Part shown: positions 37,286-48,527 of the stretch, one piece after another
Layout of the letters: each line of letters starts with the position of its first letter
Position numbering within the stretch: the first letter of the stretch is position 1
Assembly (NCBI GenBank): GCA_030765045.1
Contig: CM060967.1
Coordinates: forward strand, 20,093,284-20,157,283
Source: Tenodera sinensis
Lineage: Eukaryota; Arthropoda; Insecta; Mantodea; Mantidae
Direction of reading: 5' to 3'
DNA: 64,000 nt
Made by a program: the position numbers and the translations under genes
The notes under the pieces: generated by a model
What the model was told of the DNA's origin: nothing
The model's database searches: none
What the model saw: the letters and a program-made list of their open reading frames with translations, nothing else

Positions 37286-37372
37286 GGACGCACACTGGCT
37301 TGTAGGTCCTAGGGGTGTCAATCTCCCAATGGGGAGGATAACCAGATAAAGAAGAAAAAAACAGGAATTTTT
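37286..37372 (+). mobile_element. SINE 3' tail fragment
   Basis: CACTGGCTTGTAGGTCCTAG, then GGGAGGATAACCAGATAAAG. These match CACTGGCTTGTAGGTCCTAG and GGAAGGGTAATCAGGAAAAG at the end of the 52.6-53.0 kb SINE. Head absent. Confidence 0.65.
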
Positions 37373-38640
37373 TTCAAACTCAGTCTTGTAATCATTTTTT
37401 ACCGTAAAAATATACTTGAGTATAATACATCACTGTATAATACCACAACTTAACGCCTGCATAATCTACATTTGAAATACCCAATGCTGATTTTGTGATA
37501 TATGGAAATTACCTACGAGTTGGAACTTAAAACGTAAGCGTAAAGCAATAGACAAGAAATAAATGTCTTAAGGAAGAATAGGCACATTTATCACCTAGCA
37601 TAGGAAGGAACAGTGAGGAAGCTTTTACTTCTCTGAAATGTAATAAATGTTCCATTTTGCTGTGCCCTGTAGCTCTCGCATCAGCCAATGTGTTTAAACG
37701 CATACAGTATTCAGTGTAGAGATGCATTAATGTATCACTCCGCAGGCTGTATGATCGGCTTGCGAACTAAATCCAGGTGAGGTAAAGTGGCTTTCCGACT
37801 GCCTTCAGCTAATTTCATCCAAAAATGCATATCCTGTTTCCTCTCTGCTTACCTACATTTTATAACACAGCAATTTAGTGAAAAATAACACTTTAGTTCA
37901 AATTCTGTATTTGTATTGCGGATGAGCGTTTGCTTACTACAACAGATTATATAATAAAATTCGCACTTCCTGTTTTAAATAGTCAATTTCCTTCTTTGCT
38001 ACATCACCAGAGCCACGGCAGTTTGCTGGACAACATAAATAGCTTTACGTAGGTATACATTCTATTATAAATATTTCATTTTTACTTTTTCTTGCGTGCC
38101 TAGAACCACCAGCGATAAAAACGAAACTGAATGTTGCTGTTTTTTTAACCCAATGTACTTTGACGGGGTAGGTCATATCACATGACGAATGAAATGGCTG
38201 AAATGATGCTCAAATGAGCCCGGAGTCCATAGATCTTGAACTTATTCGAATTTATCTTGTCAGGATAAGGCAAAAATTCGGAAAAAGCGTTATCCGTATA
38301 ACTCATCCTAACTGAGTGTGTAGAGGTGAAGCAGACACGCTACCTCAACACCACAGAAGCGGGCACTGTGTGTTACTTGCAGTTTTTCAACTATTTTTGA
38401 AATGAGTGTTGGGCATAAGTGCCTATGGCATTAAGAAGAGACTAAATGGCGAAAATTTTTAAAAAGTCAGATTTTTAAGTACCTTATTTTGGCGGGGGAG
38501 GGGGCAGGTGGGCAATTGCTTATTGGCAACTATGTTTACACCTAGTGTAACTTTGGGTTTTCTTTATAAAGAAAATTAATTCATACACACGTTTACACTC
38601 TCAGTCGTACATCATATTTCCCGAAATTCTACATAGAATG
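37373..38640. other. No gene seen
   Basis: AT-rich with no recognised element. Confidence 0.5.
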
Positions 38641-38762
38641 GGGAGTACTCCTGGATAAATAAAAATTATCATTTTGCACCCAGGAGTCGAACTCAGGACC
38701 TCTGGATTTAGACGCTAGCATGCTAATCAACAGACCACAAAGCCAGTCTTCTGTTTTTTCTC
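38641..38762 (-). mobile_element. tRNA-derived SINE head
   Basis: On the minus strand: TTGATTAGCATGCTAGCG (A-box region), then AGGTCCTGAGTTCGACTCC (B box) and GGGTGCAAAATG. Resembles the 30.5 kb head around the B box. Confidence 0.55.
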
Positions 38763-38929
38763 AGGTATTATAAACTCAGATGTACTCAGAATGTCCTAGG
38801 GTTCAAATTCGATATAGATTTTAGTATTTTAAAAATGTATCCAAAATATTTTATTTAGCGGTAATGCATAAAGCACTCTGAATTCTGGACAACTTAAGAG
38901 GAAAAAAAGTCATGTTTTTCCAATAATAA

Positions 38930-39335
38930 TTCATCATCAAACTATTGTTTACTAAACCTCATTCTTCTATCCACTTTGTATTAGTCGACAAAAACACATG
39001 CAAAAATGGTTCTATTATATATTACCTTGTAGGTACAAGGGGGATAAGGGAAACTTAAACGGTCAAATCTTTTAAGAACTGGTCGCTATGGTGTGACTAA
39101 AAATCCCTTCCCTTTGTATGAACTTGAGAAAAAGTTGTTAGCGATTTTTCACTCGAGAAAAGAGTAAGATTTTGTCTTTATCTTGCAGTTTACCAGATTA
39201 GTAAAGGTCATTCAGAATGAAAAAAAGCTGTTGGCAGAAAATTATGAACATAGATCTAAATCAAAATCATTTTTGAGAAAATAAACTTTTTCGAAAAAGA
39301 TTCCGTTTAAATGGTAATTTCAGATGGAAGGATTT
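38930..39335 (-). mobile_element. HL repeat, partial
   Basis: CCTTGTAGGTACAAGGGGG, GTCAAATCTTTTAAGAACTG, AAAATCATTTTTGAG. It ends at an inverted junction at 39336. Confidence 0.6.
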
Positions 39336-39552
39336 ACTTGATATTCCTTGTTATTGATTTGAATTTTATATTGGGGGGGGGGGCCTCTTCATTCATGCAA
39401 ATAGAATGGAATTTTAAAACCACCATAGTGATCAGCTCTTTAAATATTTGAAAAACATTTCTACAAATGTTTATTAACATGGCGTAGATAGAACAAGGTT
39501 TCTTATGAATAGTTTGTTGGAGAATGGGGAAGAGTTGCGATGTTAATTTTTG
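39336..39552 (+). mobile_element. HL repeat, 3' part
   Basis: GATATTCCTTGTTATTGATT, TCTACAAATGTTTATTAAC, GAATAGTTTGTTGGAGAATG. The terminal hairpin is lost. Confidence 0.5.
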
Positions 39553-39649
39553 GTCAGTAAAGTTGCCCAGGGGTTTTAGAGGTTCTTTAGATAAGTCAAA
39601 TCAAATCACCTTCCTTGAACCTACCTATTTAATGAAGAAGATTTTAAAG

Positions 39650-39760
39650 GGTGAAGATGAAACAATAATGGTCGAACCCAGATCCGGCGGCAGAACGCCC
39701 AATCTCCGGACAGACAGACAGACGGTCTCACTTAATAGAATTAGTGCAGCAGACCCCCAT
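39650..39760 (-). mobile_element. SINE-head fragment
   Basis: A B box GGGTTCGACC on the minus strand in a GC-richer block, preceded by GGGCGTTCTGCCGCCGG. The A box is unclear. Confidence 0.4.
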
Positions 39761-40189
39761 TCCTTCCCCTCGTTAACTCTTTCATTCAACTTGGGTCCAA
39801 TGGGGAGCGGGCAGGAAATGAAATAACAGGCTTCAGTTCCGTAAGTGGATATGAGATGGTAATTTACCTGAAAGGAAAACCACTGAATGACATTTCGGAC
39901 CCCGAAAACAAAACCATCTCCATTCACACAATATTACACGTGTAGTAAATATCCATCAACTTGGATACACTTAATTTGTTTATTGAAACGGCCGTTGTTG
40001 ATTAAGTTTACGCTTGAATGAAAATCGTAGTTAGTGGAACAGCGCATGCGCGTGCTAGTGCACTGAATTCGCATTACTTTTACTGCAGTGTTCCAGAACA
40101 TGTTTAAAAAATACGAGGTAGACATTACAATCAGAGGACTTTCCCTACCCACTCTAATTTACTTTGAGTGAGTGAGTGGGTGCAATTCA

Positions 40190-40463
40190 TTTGTAAAAAC
40201 CATATTTTTTACAGAAAATTTTAGATATACATTTTATTTGTCATTAAAATATCTTGACTATATGATAATTTAAACAAAATCCTTACAGCCATTTTTGTGA
40301 AAATCAAAAGTTTCGAAAAAATGTTCCTAAAAGGGTAGTTTAGGATGGGCGATTCTTTTTTTAAATTTCATGGCACATCTTTGGAAAAGACTTTTGATTT
40401 TTGAGTTATGCTATTCACAGACAGTTGCGCAAGCACATACAGAGAAAACCTTTTTCAAAAAAA
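40190..40463 (-). mobile_element. HL repeat, internal part cut by a newer copy
   Basis: ACAGAAAATTTTAGATATAC, AAAGGGTAGTTTAGGATGGG, TTTTTGAGTTATGC and CCTTTTTC, then the next copy starts abruptly. Confidence 0.65.
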
Positions 40464-41218
40464 TCTGATGTGTTGCAATCACATGACTTTCTCTACTCTT
40501 GTACTAACTATTGTTTCAAACACTTATTCTTTATCTTCTTCATGTTAGTAGAGATAAACATTTGCAGAAATTATCTTACTGCTGATTTTCTTACAGATCC
40601 AAGGGGAATATGGACATACAGTAGGCTGTGAGCGATAGTCAAAGCTTTTAAAACTTTGAAATTCGGTTCTATTTGCATGGCTAAGAGATAAAGAAGTGAG
40701 TAACGACCTTCCATTTGAGAAAAGTTCAAGTGCTGCAAAACTCAGACAAGTAACAAGGAATATCTCCGAGTTCACTGTATAAAAAATTATTTGGACATAC
40801 ATTTTTTAACGAGCTCTGCATTTTTGTATAGAACGATTTGGTCCATCTCTTACGGTCTACCAGTTATGCAAAAGTGAACAAGAGTAAATAGGACAACAGA
40901 AAACTCAAAATGTACATTTCATCTGGCATAAAAATATCTTAAACATATGTCATTTTAATCAAAAACGTTTGAGCCATTTTTGAGAAAATCAAAATTTTCA
41001 TGTAAAGGCTAGTTTAGGTTGGAGGAATTTTCATCAAAATCTTCGTGTAGCAACCTTGAAAGATATTAATCTTAAATGTCAACTTTGGTTTTTAACAGAC
41101 TTTTAGTTTCTTAGTTACACATTTCATAGACACACACATACACATGGACCATTTTCTAAAACGGCTTGTTTTGGATTCAGGGGATCTCAAAACATATATT
41201 TCCGCTGAAATCTCGACA
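40464..41218 (-). mobile_element. HL repeat, nearly full
   Basis: TCTGATGTGTTGCAATCACATG to ATTTCCGCTGAAATCTCGAC. The last 5' terminal ~70 bp are missing and an inverted piece follows. Confidence 0.75.
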
Positions 41219-41325
41219 TTATTTGTTATTGGCTTGAATTTTCAAATACCTACGTGGAATCCCAAGGCCAAGATGTGACTATCGCTTGTGGAAGAGTGGG
41301 TAGAGAAATTCATGTGCATTTAAAA
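41219..41325 (+). mobile_element. HL repeat, 3' part
   Basis: TATTTGTTATTGGCTTGAATT, GTGACTATCGC, GGGTAGAGAAATTCATGTGC. The 3' hairpin is degraded. Confidence 0.5.
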
Positions 41326-43100
41326 CATAAATCTCTTCCTTTTGTGGGGGGGGACTCATTTTGATGTTCTCCATGGTGAATGCAAACTTCCTGTGGCTGA
41401 GCAATAAAGGAAGTAAAACTTCAGGATAATTAAGCAAGAGTAGCAGATTTTAATGGATGGCTCTCTACTTTATCGAAGTTTATTTTCCCATGAGGCAGAG
41501 AACAATTATTGGTATTACTCAAAGGTTTGCCCATAACACGCGTTTCCTCCTTTTATTTACATATAACCACCACCGACTGCTTCTAAATAAGCAATGTTCC
41601 GCCAATAACCTCTTTTCTGCGCTCCAAAGGGACTTCACAATTTCGCCAATTTTATTCATCGCTCGGGAATTCTTTAACATTAGCCATGGAACACTGACGG
41701 AAAAGTTAAAAACCTATAATTGATTGGCTCTTCATTAAAAGCAGTTCGGCTAGCTTTCAGTCCCTAGTTTTAAAGCAAGGAGATAATACTGGCTATAGAA
41801 TATGCCCTTTATCCACAAGCCAAACATGTATGCCATCACTCAAAATGAGTCACCGTCAATCAAAAAGATACTCAATTGACTGACGTATTAACGTTGGTTA
41901 GAAGCGACAGACACGCCAACTGTTCACGTTACAACTTGGAAATAGCGCTCTCGTGAACAGTGTAGTGTTCCAGGAACGTGGAAAATAATATTCAGGAATA
42001 CATCACTACATTCTCCAAAAATATATCGTATCTTGTAGTTTAAACAAAGACTAGTTTCGTTGAAGTCAAACAAGAGACATAAGTTGAATTTTTAATGAAT
42101 TTCAAACAGCTATAAATATGAAAGTTTTAGAAAAATCTCATTCAAATTCAATGAAACAGAAAACTAATGAAATCAATACTTGCACCGGGCAGCTGAAGAT
42201 TATCTCAAGAAACTTTACATTGACAGATACGCCATTAAATAGATTTTTCACATTTCATTTTGAACCTCCAAGTAGTTTAATCAGCAGTTACAATAAATGT
42301 ATTTATATTCAACATAGTTTATCAATGTATTAATTAATTAATTATTAAAATAAGGAGGAAGCGAATTAATTGTGGAAGTCGCATAGTAATTTATTTCATT
42401 TTCATTGTTATGACGTATTGGTCGGTTAATTTACAATAATTGTTATATTAACAGCCATGGAAAAAATGCACACATATGCGGCTTGACGCGGCTACCTGGC
42501 TAAAGGTCAACTCTCCACTGTTTTTCCTTTCCCACAGAAGTGCCGCATAGTCATCTATTAAGCCGCCTGTCTGTTGTGTAAGACACCACGTGGAATATTT
42601 TCTAATAGGTTAGTTATAACAGGCCGTTATAAAGTTTCATAACATCGCTAAATTCTATGAATGCAGAAAACTGAGGGGAAAATTATATACACAAGAATTG
42701 CTAGGCAACTGTAATGTAGTTTATTAGTACAAGTTGAAGTCTCGCCTTGATCAATAAAAATAAGATGCGGAGTATTTCATTTGACGAACGTAGAGACCAA
42801 AGCTGTGAGTATATGGACAGCCCCGACCAACAATTCCTCAAGAAAGCCTCATGTGATCTAACAGCTGGCAACTATTTAAAACCGCATCACTTCAACCTAT
42901 CATTAATGCATACAGTTGGACCTTCATTTATTCACCATCTGTCCAGTAAGACTCTTCTTTGTTTGCTTGGAAAAGAATCACGCCGCAAAATGACTGATGG
43001 TTGTGCAGGGAATATGAGACCAACAGAGAGTGTTGTCTGTCACTTAGAAGGTTCCACATATTGTGTTTAATTGATGTTAAAGGCAGGCATTAACTTTGTA
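41326..43100. other. No gene confirmed
   Basis: Includes an 88-codon frame at 41457-41723 and a 107-codon frame at 42747-43070. The latter is the longest open frame outside recognised repeats. Neither shows a known domain, and AT-rich flanks lack clear splice sites. Confidence 0.3.
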
Positions 43101-43240
43101 TTCATTTTATCTAAATACAGGGCATGCAACGGACATAGACGCCTCACACACTACGATATAGAGAGATTTGTGCAGGTACCGCATCCCGGGAGAAAAGGTT
43201 TAAGTAAAAGAACCGTGAGGGGCTACAGGGAGACATTCCA

Positions 43241-43455
43241 TTGATAGACGCGGAAGACCCTAACTATCTAACAGGGACCCCTGTGATGCGAGCGAGCGGA
43301 CTTCTAGCACCCTTGGTAGTTCTGACATTACCAGAAATACACCGGACAAAACATCTGAGCTCCTCTAGTGAGAGAGTTGTTCCGATTGGGTTGGGCTCGG
43401 CCAGGCAATGGTTTCCGAAACCAAGAGAAGTTGTGTACCTCAGGAAGTGATGCCT
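43241..43455 (+). repeat. Dispersed GC-rich repeat, shared with 56.2-56.4 kb
   Basis: CTAGCACCCTTGGTAG, TTCTGACATTACCAGAAA, GATTGGGTTGGGCTCGG and GGTTTCCGA occur in the same order on the minus strand at 56240-56405. Class unknown. Confidence 0.55.
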
Positions 43456-43717
43456 AATCGGGGTTGTGACACCTCTATGTCGTCCTTCGATACCAGCCGA
43501 CTGCAGTCTGAAGAGCTAAGAGACAGTGTGGTGCAGTCTGCATATCTGCGTTGGGTGTTGTGGCCAGTATTGCTAATTTAAATCCCAAGAAAGTGCCAGA
43601 AAGCTACTTTACGAATCATTTAGTTATTTATTCCTTTTAAAATTAAAATATTGTCTCAGTAGCACGAAAGTGGTCCTTTATCTCATTGTTTCAACATTGG
43701 GATAGCCTATCTCTATG

Positions 43718-43815
43718 TTATGGGGGATAGCGTGTCTGCCTCACATTCAGGAGTTGCCAATTTCGAACCTCGGTTAGGATGAATTACTTGGATAAGATTT
43801 TTTCCAGTGTTTTCC
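43718..43815 (+). mobile_element. tRNA-derived SINE head
   Basis: GGGGGATAGCGTGTCTGCC, TTTCGAACCTCGG (decayed B box), TTAGGATGAATTACTTGG. Same family as 30.5 kb. Confidence 0.6.
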
Positions 43816-43912
43816 TTTATCGGGTAACTTTAAGTTCTATGGAACACAAGCATCATTTCACCCATTTCATTTATCGTCCTGACCGGTTAAAGGGGCCGCT
43901 AAATGTAAAAGA

Positions 43913-44613
43913 TCTGATGTGTTGCACTCACATGACTTTTTCTACGCTTGTACTAACCATTCTTTCGAACTCTTATTCCCATATCTTCTTCGTGTTAGTT
44001 GAAAGCTTTCAAATTCTGTTCTCTGTGCATGGTAATCATATAAAAAATTAATAACAATGTTCCGTATGACAGAAGTATAAGTTCTCCAAAACTCACACAA
44101 ATAACAACTCTACAAAAAATATATATATTCACACATAAATTGTGTGTTTTAGCAAGATCTACATGTGTGTATCGTAAGATTTTGTATATCTTTTCCAGTT
44201 TACCAGTTATGTAAAAGCCATCCAGAGTAAATAGGACTACATGGGCTACAAACAGAAAATTGAAAATATACATTTCATTTGCCATATCAAAATCGTTAGA
44301 GCCATTTTCAAGATAATCAATTTTTTTCGAAAAATTTTGAATGTAAAGAGTAGTTTAGGGTGGAGGAATTTTCTTCAAAATCTTCGTGTCGCATCCTTGA
44401 AAGACATTAAACATAAATACCAACTTTGGTTTTTAACCAAGTTTCGTTTTCGAGCTATCTGTCCACAGATTGGCAGACACACAGACACACACAGACCTTT
44501 TTTCTAAAACTGCTTTTTGTGGTTCAGAGGGCCTCAGAACATATATTTCCGGTGAAATCTCGACATCGAATTTTTGGGTGGAATACAATGCTTCCTCTAC
44601 TTGCTATACATAG
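43913..44613 (-). mobile_element. HL repeat, both ends present
   Basis: TCTGATGTGTTGCACTCAC to TTGCTATACATAGTAGAGAA. An internal deletion at about 44000 joins GTGTTAGTTG to AAAGCTTTC. Confidence 0.8.
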
Positions 44614-44817
44614 TAGAGAAATACAAATGGGGTGCCGTTTAGTGACGTAAGGCTGATTCAATACACCTAATATAAACGCATAACGGGATACCTGATAATT
44701 ATTCCTTATGCTTGGCAGCACTAGTTCTGAACATTTGCCAAGACCCTTCTAATTAACATAATCTATGCATCGTAATTAATATCCTTCAACTTCCCCGGAA
44801 GACTAGGCTTCTTACAT

Positions 44818-45120
44818 CTCAATAGTAACGTTGTAGATTTTGAGAGGTTATTTATCTGTTTACTTCCTGCTAATCGAAATAAACCTTTGCGGGAATAATT
44901 TTGTTGCAACTGCACGAAGAATACAGTAAACTGAAGTGAAACACAGGTTGCTATGAGATGACTTGAAAGTTTCACTCTTAATTACAACCAGCGAGAGAGA
45001 GGTGGGGCGAGAAAAAAAATGAATAGCGACTTAGACCACCTGAGTATTGGCAAAGAAGATATCGGAAATGTACTTATTAATGCCACAAAAATTCCATTTG
45101 ACTTAAACTGTGCGTTTTAA
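44818..45120 (-). mobile_element. HL repeat, diverged partial
   Basis: TTTACTTCCTGCTAATCG, AAATAAACCTTTGCGGG, AATGAATAGCGACTTAG, AAGATATCGGAAATG. Confidence 0.5.
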
Positions 45121-45134
45121 ATGTATATATTTTT

Positions 45135-45505
45135 ACGTTTTTACTACGTATAGTAAGTGGGGAAGTAGTGTATTCCATCCAAAAATTCGATGCAGAGATT
45201 TGACCGGAAATACATGTTTTGAGGCCCCCTGAATCCAAAAACAGCATAACTTAAAAACGAAAAGTCGGTTAAAAACCAAAGGTGGTAGTTATATTTAATA
45301 CCTTTTAAGGATGCGACACGAAGATTTTGAAGAAAATTCCTCCACGTTAAACTGCCTTTTACATGGAAAACTTTTCGAAAATTTTTATTTTCTCAAAAAA
45401 TACTTATAACGATTTTGATTAAAATACTATATGTTTACGATATGTTTATGTCAAATGAAACGTATATCTTGAATTTTCTGGCTATAGAAAGTCGGCAGAA
45501 AGTCA
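45135..45505 (+). mobile_element. HL repeat, 5' half
   Basis: TTACTACGTATAGTAAGTGG, GTATTCCATCCAAAAATTCG, GAGGCCCCCTGAATCC, AAAAACGAAAAGTCGG, CGACACGAAGATTTTG, to TTGAATTTTCTGGCTATAG. Confidence 0.75.
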
Positions 45506-45696
45506 GAGAGAATGAACGTAAAACATTGGTGTATGGCTTTTCTACACTATTAAATTGCTCAACGTACCTATGACATTATTAGTTTCACCACTAAGGGTAT
45601 ATATTGTAAAAGAACTTATATTTAAATTTTAATTGTTCTGAGACAACCGGGTTTGTACATTAGTATTTAAATGACATGGTAGTATTTTTATTGGTC

Positions 45697-45990
45697 GTCT
45701 CCTTAGCATGATGGTAGCGGGAGATCCTGGTTCGATCCCTGGCACCGACGTGGGGTGTTTTCAGCCTCGTTAGGTACCCGAGGGGGGGGGGCGATTGAGG
45801 AGGTACTTAATTGAGAACTGACGCCTACTTCTTGCGAAAATCACATGTACCGGCCGGAAGCATCAGAACGTTGACCACATCCCATCCTCCAGCACTGCAC
45901 CCAACTCATGACACCTGTAGTGGGCTGAAGAGGGGGACGGTAGGCCTTGGTCTGAAAGGCTCTTGTGCCGCGGGATGTTTAATATATTTT
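45697..45990 (+). mobile_element. tRNA-derived SINE, long copy
   Basis: Head: TCCTTAGCATGATGGTAGCG (A-box region) and CCTGGTTCGATCCCTGG (B box). The body runs through ACGTGGGGTGTTTTC and TTAGGTACCCGAG. Its 3' region has CAGCACTGCACCCAAC and CCTGTAGTGGGC, and ends TTGTGCCGCGGG. A 3' fragment of the same family lies at 10.5 kb. A later T-rich tract (46050-46069) is separate. Confidence 0.7.
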
Positions 45991-46278
45991 TCAAAATTAA
46001 GATTTCTGTATTGTGTGGAACACCTAATAATTGGCAGAATTAAAATAATTTTTTTTTTTTTTTTTTTTCAAATAGTATAAAAGATTAGCTCATGAAATGC
46101 AAAACATAACTACTTACAATTATTATTATAGCAGAGCGATATGTGACAAAATTGTGAAATCTTTTAGATAAAGGCAACAGATTTAGAATTTTTACTGCTG
46201 GTTAACTTTTCACAGAAACATAAATATGGACATGTATCTAAAAATGGTTTTTATGGATACAGGGGACCCCAAAACATG

Positions 46279-46844
46279 TACGAAGAGTGGTCAGCTCTCC
46301 GCGGTAATAAGCTTAGAGAAGTGAAAGAACTTCCGATAAACTGGGTAACTTCCTGTCGCATATCTCGCCGCGAGGAGGTTAATTTGGCTCGATTAAGAGT
46401 AGGGCACTGCAATTTTTCGCATGGTTACCTATTTAAAAGGGACCCTGCGCCTCTATGTCCGCTGTGTGACAACCTTTAGTCAGTTCGCCACGTGCTGCTA
46501 GAGTGTTGCTCTCTAGCGCACCTTAGGGATTCTCTGCAGCTGCCTGCCAGGCTTGCAGAGGTCCTAGCGGACGACAAAACAGCGGTTGATAGAGTTTTTA
46601 AGTTTTTAGCGGATTGTAATATCAATTTGAGGATTTAAAATTCTAGATATTTGTTTATGCCTTTTGACCTATTTATTACATTGTTTTATATCCGGCTATT
46701 GCCGCTGTTTTTTACCTTTTGTGTTTATTTTTCTTGTTGCTATTATATTTATTTTTGAGTAAAATTTATATCTGGCTATTGCCATGAATCTTTTAAGGGC
46801 GCTGATGAGCTAGAAGTTGAGCGCCCTTAAACCAAACCAACCAA
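46279..46844 (+). mobile_element. 5'-truncated I-clade-like LINE, 3' end
   Basis: Seen: one frame from 46276 reads through ELPINWVTSCRISRREEVNL, ARLRVGHCNFSHGYLF and PAPLCPLCDNL to a TAG at 46477-46479. It continues in the same frame with SVRHVLLECCSLAHLRDSL to a TAA at 46636. C-P-L-C, then R-H-(V/I)-L-L-E-C, preceded by R-L-R-x-G-H, is the C-terminal zinc-knuckle segment downstream of RNase H in I-clade non-LTR retrotransposons. The frame has one internal nonsense codon and no RT or endonuclease, so the copy was 5'-truncated on arrival. A 3' UTR follows with a 12-bp-arm hairpin and an A/C tail (CCAACCAACC). CCAAAACATG flanks both sides (46269-46278 and 46845-46854) as a target duplication, although the first bases of the right copy may belong to the tail. 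Confidence 0.8.
46792..46831 (+). other. 3'-terminal hairpin of the LINE
   Basis: TTTAAGGGCGCT and AGCGCCCTTAAA are perfect reverse complements around a 16-nt loop, just before the A/C tail. It is a likely recognition structure for the reverse transcriptase, by analogy with other LINE 3' stem-loops. Confidence 0.75.
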
Positions 46845-46899
46845 CCAAAACATGAATTACCAGTGAAATCTCGATATCGAATTGTTGGCCAGAATACAG

Positions 46900-47640
46900 G
46901 TGTCGGCCCGGCCTGTAAGCGATCGTGCACGCTCGCTACAGGGAGCACGGACAGCAGTTCCTCTGTGAACGAGGCAGTACTCGTGGTGGAGACTGTACTG
47001 AGGGATTAGCTTGGAGGCAGAGCACTGGATCATTCATAAGTCTCCGTGACGTCACATCCGGATCAATACGCGAGGGCGCTGCGATCGTGCGTGCCACACC
47101 ATCTGCCGAAAACTAGGCTCAGAACCCGTTTTTGGGCGGTTTTCTTCCTTATTTGCCACATAGAAACTGGAAAAACAAGAAACTCGGCAAGACATTTCTG
47201 CCCTGTAGGAGGCACATCAGAAATAGCCTTCGTTTTATCAACAAGGACAAACAAAAATATATACATAACTAGATGGAAATAAAGTTAGCCTTGGATAGGG
47301 GAGGTACCTAAAATGTGTTGATATAAACTCGAAATACGTGTTCTTTGGTCACCTATCCATGAACAGAAATCCACCAGTCACAAGACATGTAAAACACATA
47401 CCTATGTCAGGTTATCTTCCCAGGAAAAAAAATGCCAAAATTACGTAAACATTCTCCTCAAATTAATGCTTTCTTAAAATTTCTTCCTAGAATTTGATTA
47501 AAACAACTTTTTGGGGCTAACGCCATCAAAAACTGCTATCTGAACTTTTTGCTTCAATTAATTTTTGTTTGTCTTTGGAAGAATTGATCAACAGCAATGG
47601 TGTTCACTCGCTTATAGCTGTGTTAATCTTTGATAGGTTG
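46900..47640. other. No gene confirmed; GC-richer patch at 46900-47120
   Basis: 46900-47120 has dense CpG and short open frames but no domain. The remainder is AT-rich. Confidence 0.4.
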
Positions 47641-47775
47641 TTACATTAAATTCACACTCCCATTCATACTAGCGGACTCTAGGGTTGATGGCGAATAAAG
47701 AAAATTGCCACATTCCAGCCGGGAATCGAACCTGCGAGCTCTGCTAACCATCGGACTGCAGAGGTTGTCTTCAAA
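47641..47775 (-). mobile_element. tRNA-derived SINE head
   Basis: On the minus strand: GATGGTTAGCAGAGC (A-box region), then GCAGGTTCGATTCCCGG (B box) and CTGGAATGTGGCAATTTTC. Its B-box flank matches the 1.2 kb head. Confidence 0.6.
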
Positions 47776-47894
47776 AGCCTGTCATATGAAGTATGGATAT
47801 AATATAAAAAGTTTATCGCATAATCTTGTGTCACTGAACGATTTAGAAGAGCTTCTGAACTCTTCCTGCCTTTCCTGTGCGTTAGAGCATTTTT

Positions 47895-48527
47895 ACTTTG
47901 GGTATCACGTAGTTAAAAGAAGTATTTGTATGCCATCCAAAAATTCCATGCCGAAATTTCATTGGAAATACATATTTTAAGGCTCTCTGAATCCCGCCTC
48001 AAATTAGAAAATAAATCCATGTATATTTATTTATGTGTATGTGTTTGTGTGTACCTATATAACCCCAAAACGAAATGTTGTATAAATGCCAAACTTGGAA
48101 TTTAAATTCAGTGCGTTCCAAAGATGCAACATGATTTTCAAGAAGTATGCTTTACAAGGACATTTTTAGTTATTTTTTATTTTCTCAACTGGCTCTAACA
48201 ATTGTGATTAAAATACCACGTAACTTAAGATATTTACATCACAAATAAAATGAACATCTTGCATTTTTGGGAATAGTCTGTGAAGTCTAATTTAGAAAGA
48301 ATTTTGTATGCTTTGTATAACTAAAACACAATTTATTTCGCTCAACCTCTTTGTAGCATTAGCCATTTCCGAGATATCCATTGTTATTTGAATGTTTCAA
48401 TGTACTCATAATAAAATGTGCCATGAAGCTATTCTGTAAACGATTGATAGTTTGTAATAGTTTGTAAAAGCGACATAAAAATAAACGATAGTGGTAGAGA
48501 AAGGCATGTGAATGTAACGCATTAGAT
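47895..48527 (+). mobile_element. HL repeat, both ends
   Basis: TTTTTACTTTGGGTATCACG to GGTAGAGAAAGGCATGTGAA and GTAACGCATTAGA. The 3' stem is ATGTG / CGCAT (one change). Confidence 0.7.

Larger units (their letters stand above)
46220..46899 (-). mobile_element. HL repeat 5' part split by a LINE
   Basis: TCTAAAAATGGTTTTTATGG and CAGGGGACCCCAAAACATG on the left, AATTACCAGTGAAATCTCG and ATATCGAATTGTTGGCCAG on the right. Together they are continuous with the HL consensus once the LINE and one target copy are removed. Confidence 0.75.

Noticed and set aside
39524..39826. 100-codon open frame as a gene
   Set aside because: It spans an HL end and a SINE fragment, so the frame is composite.
42747..43070. 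107-codon frame as a real gene
   Set aside because: No recognisable domain, hydrophobic pattern or splice context. The length is possible by chance in 64 kb.
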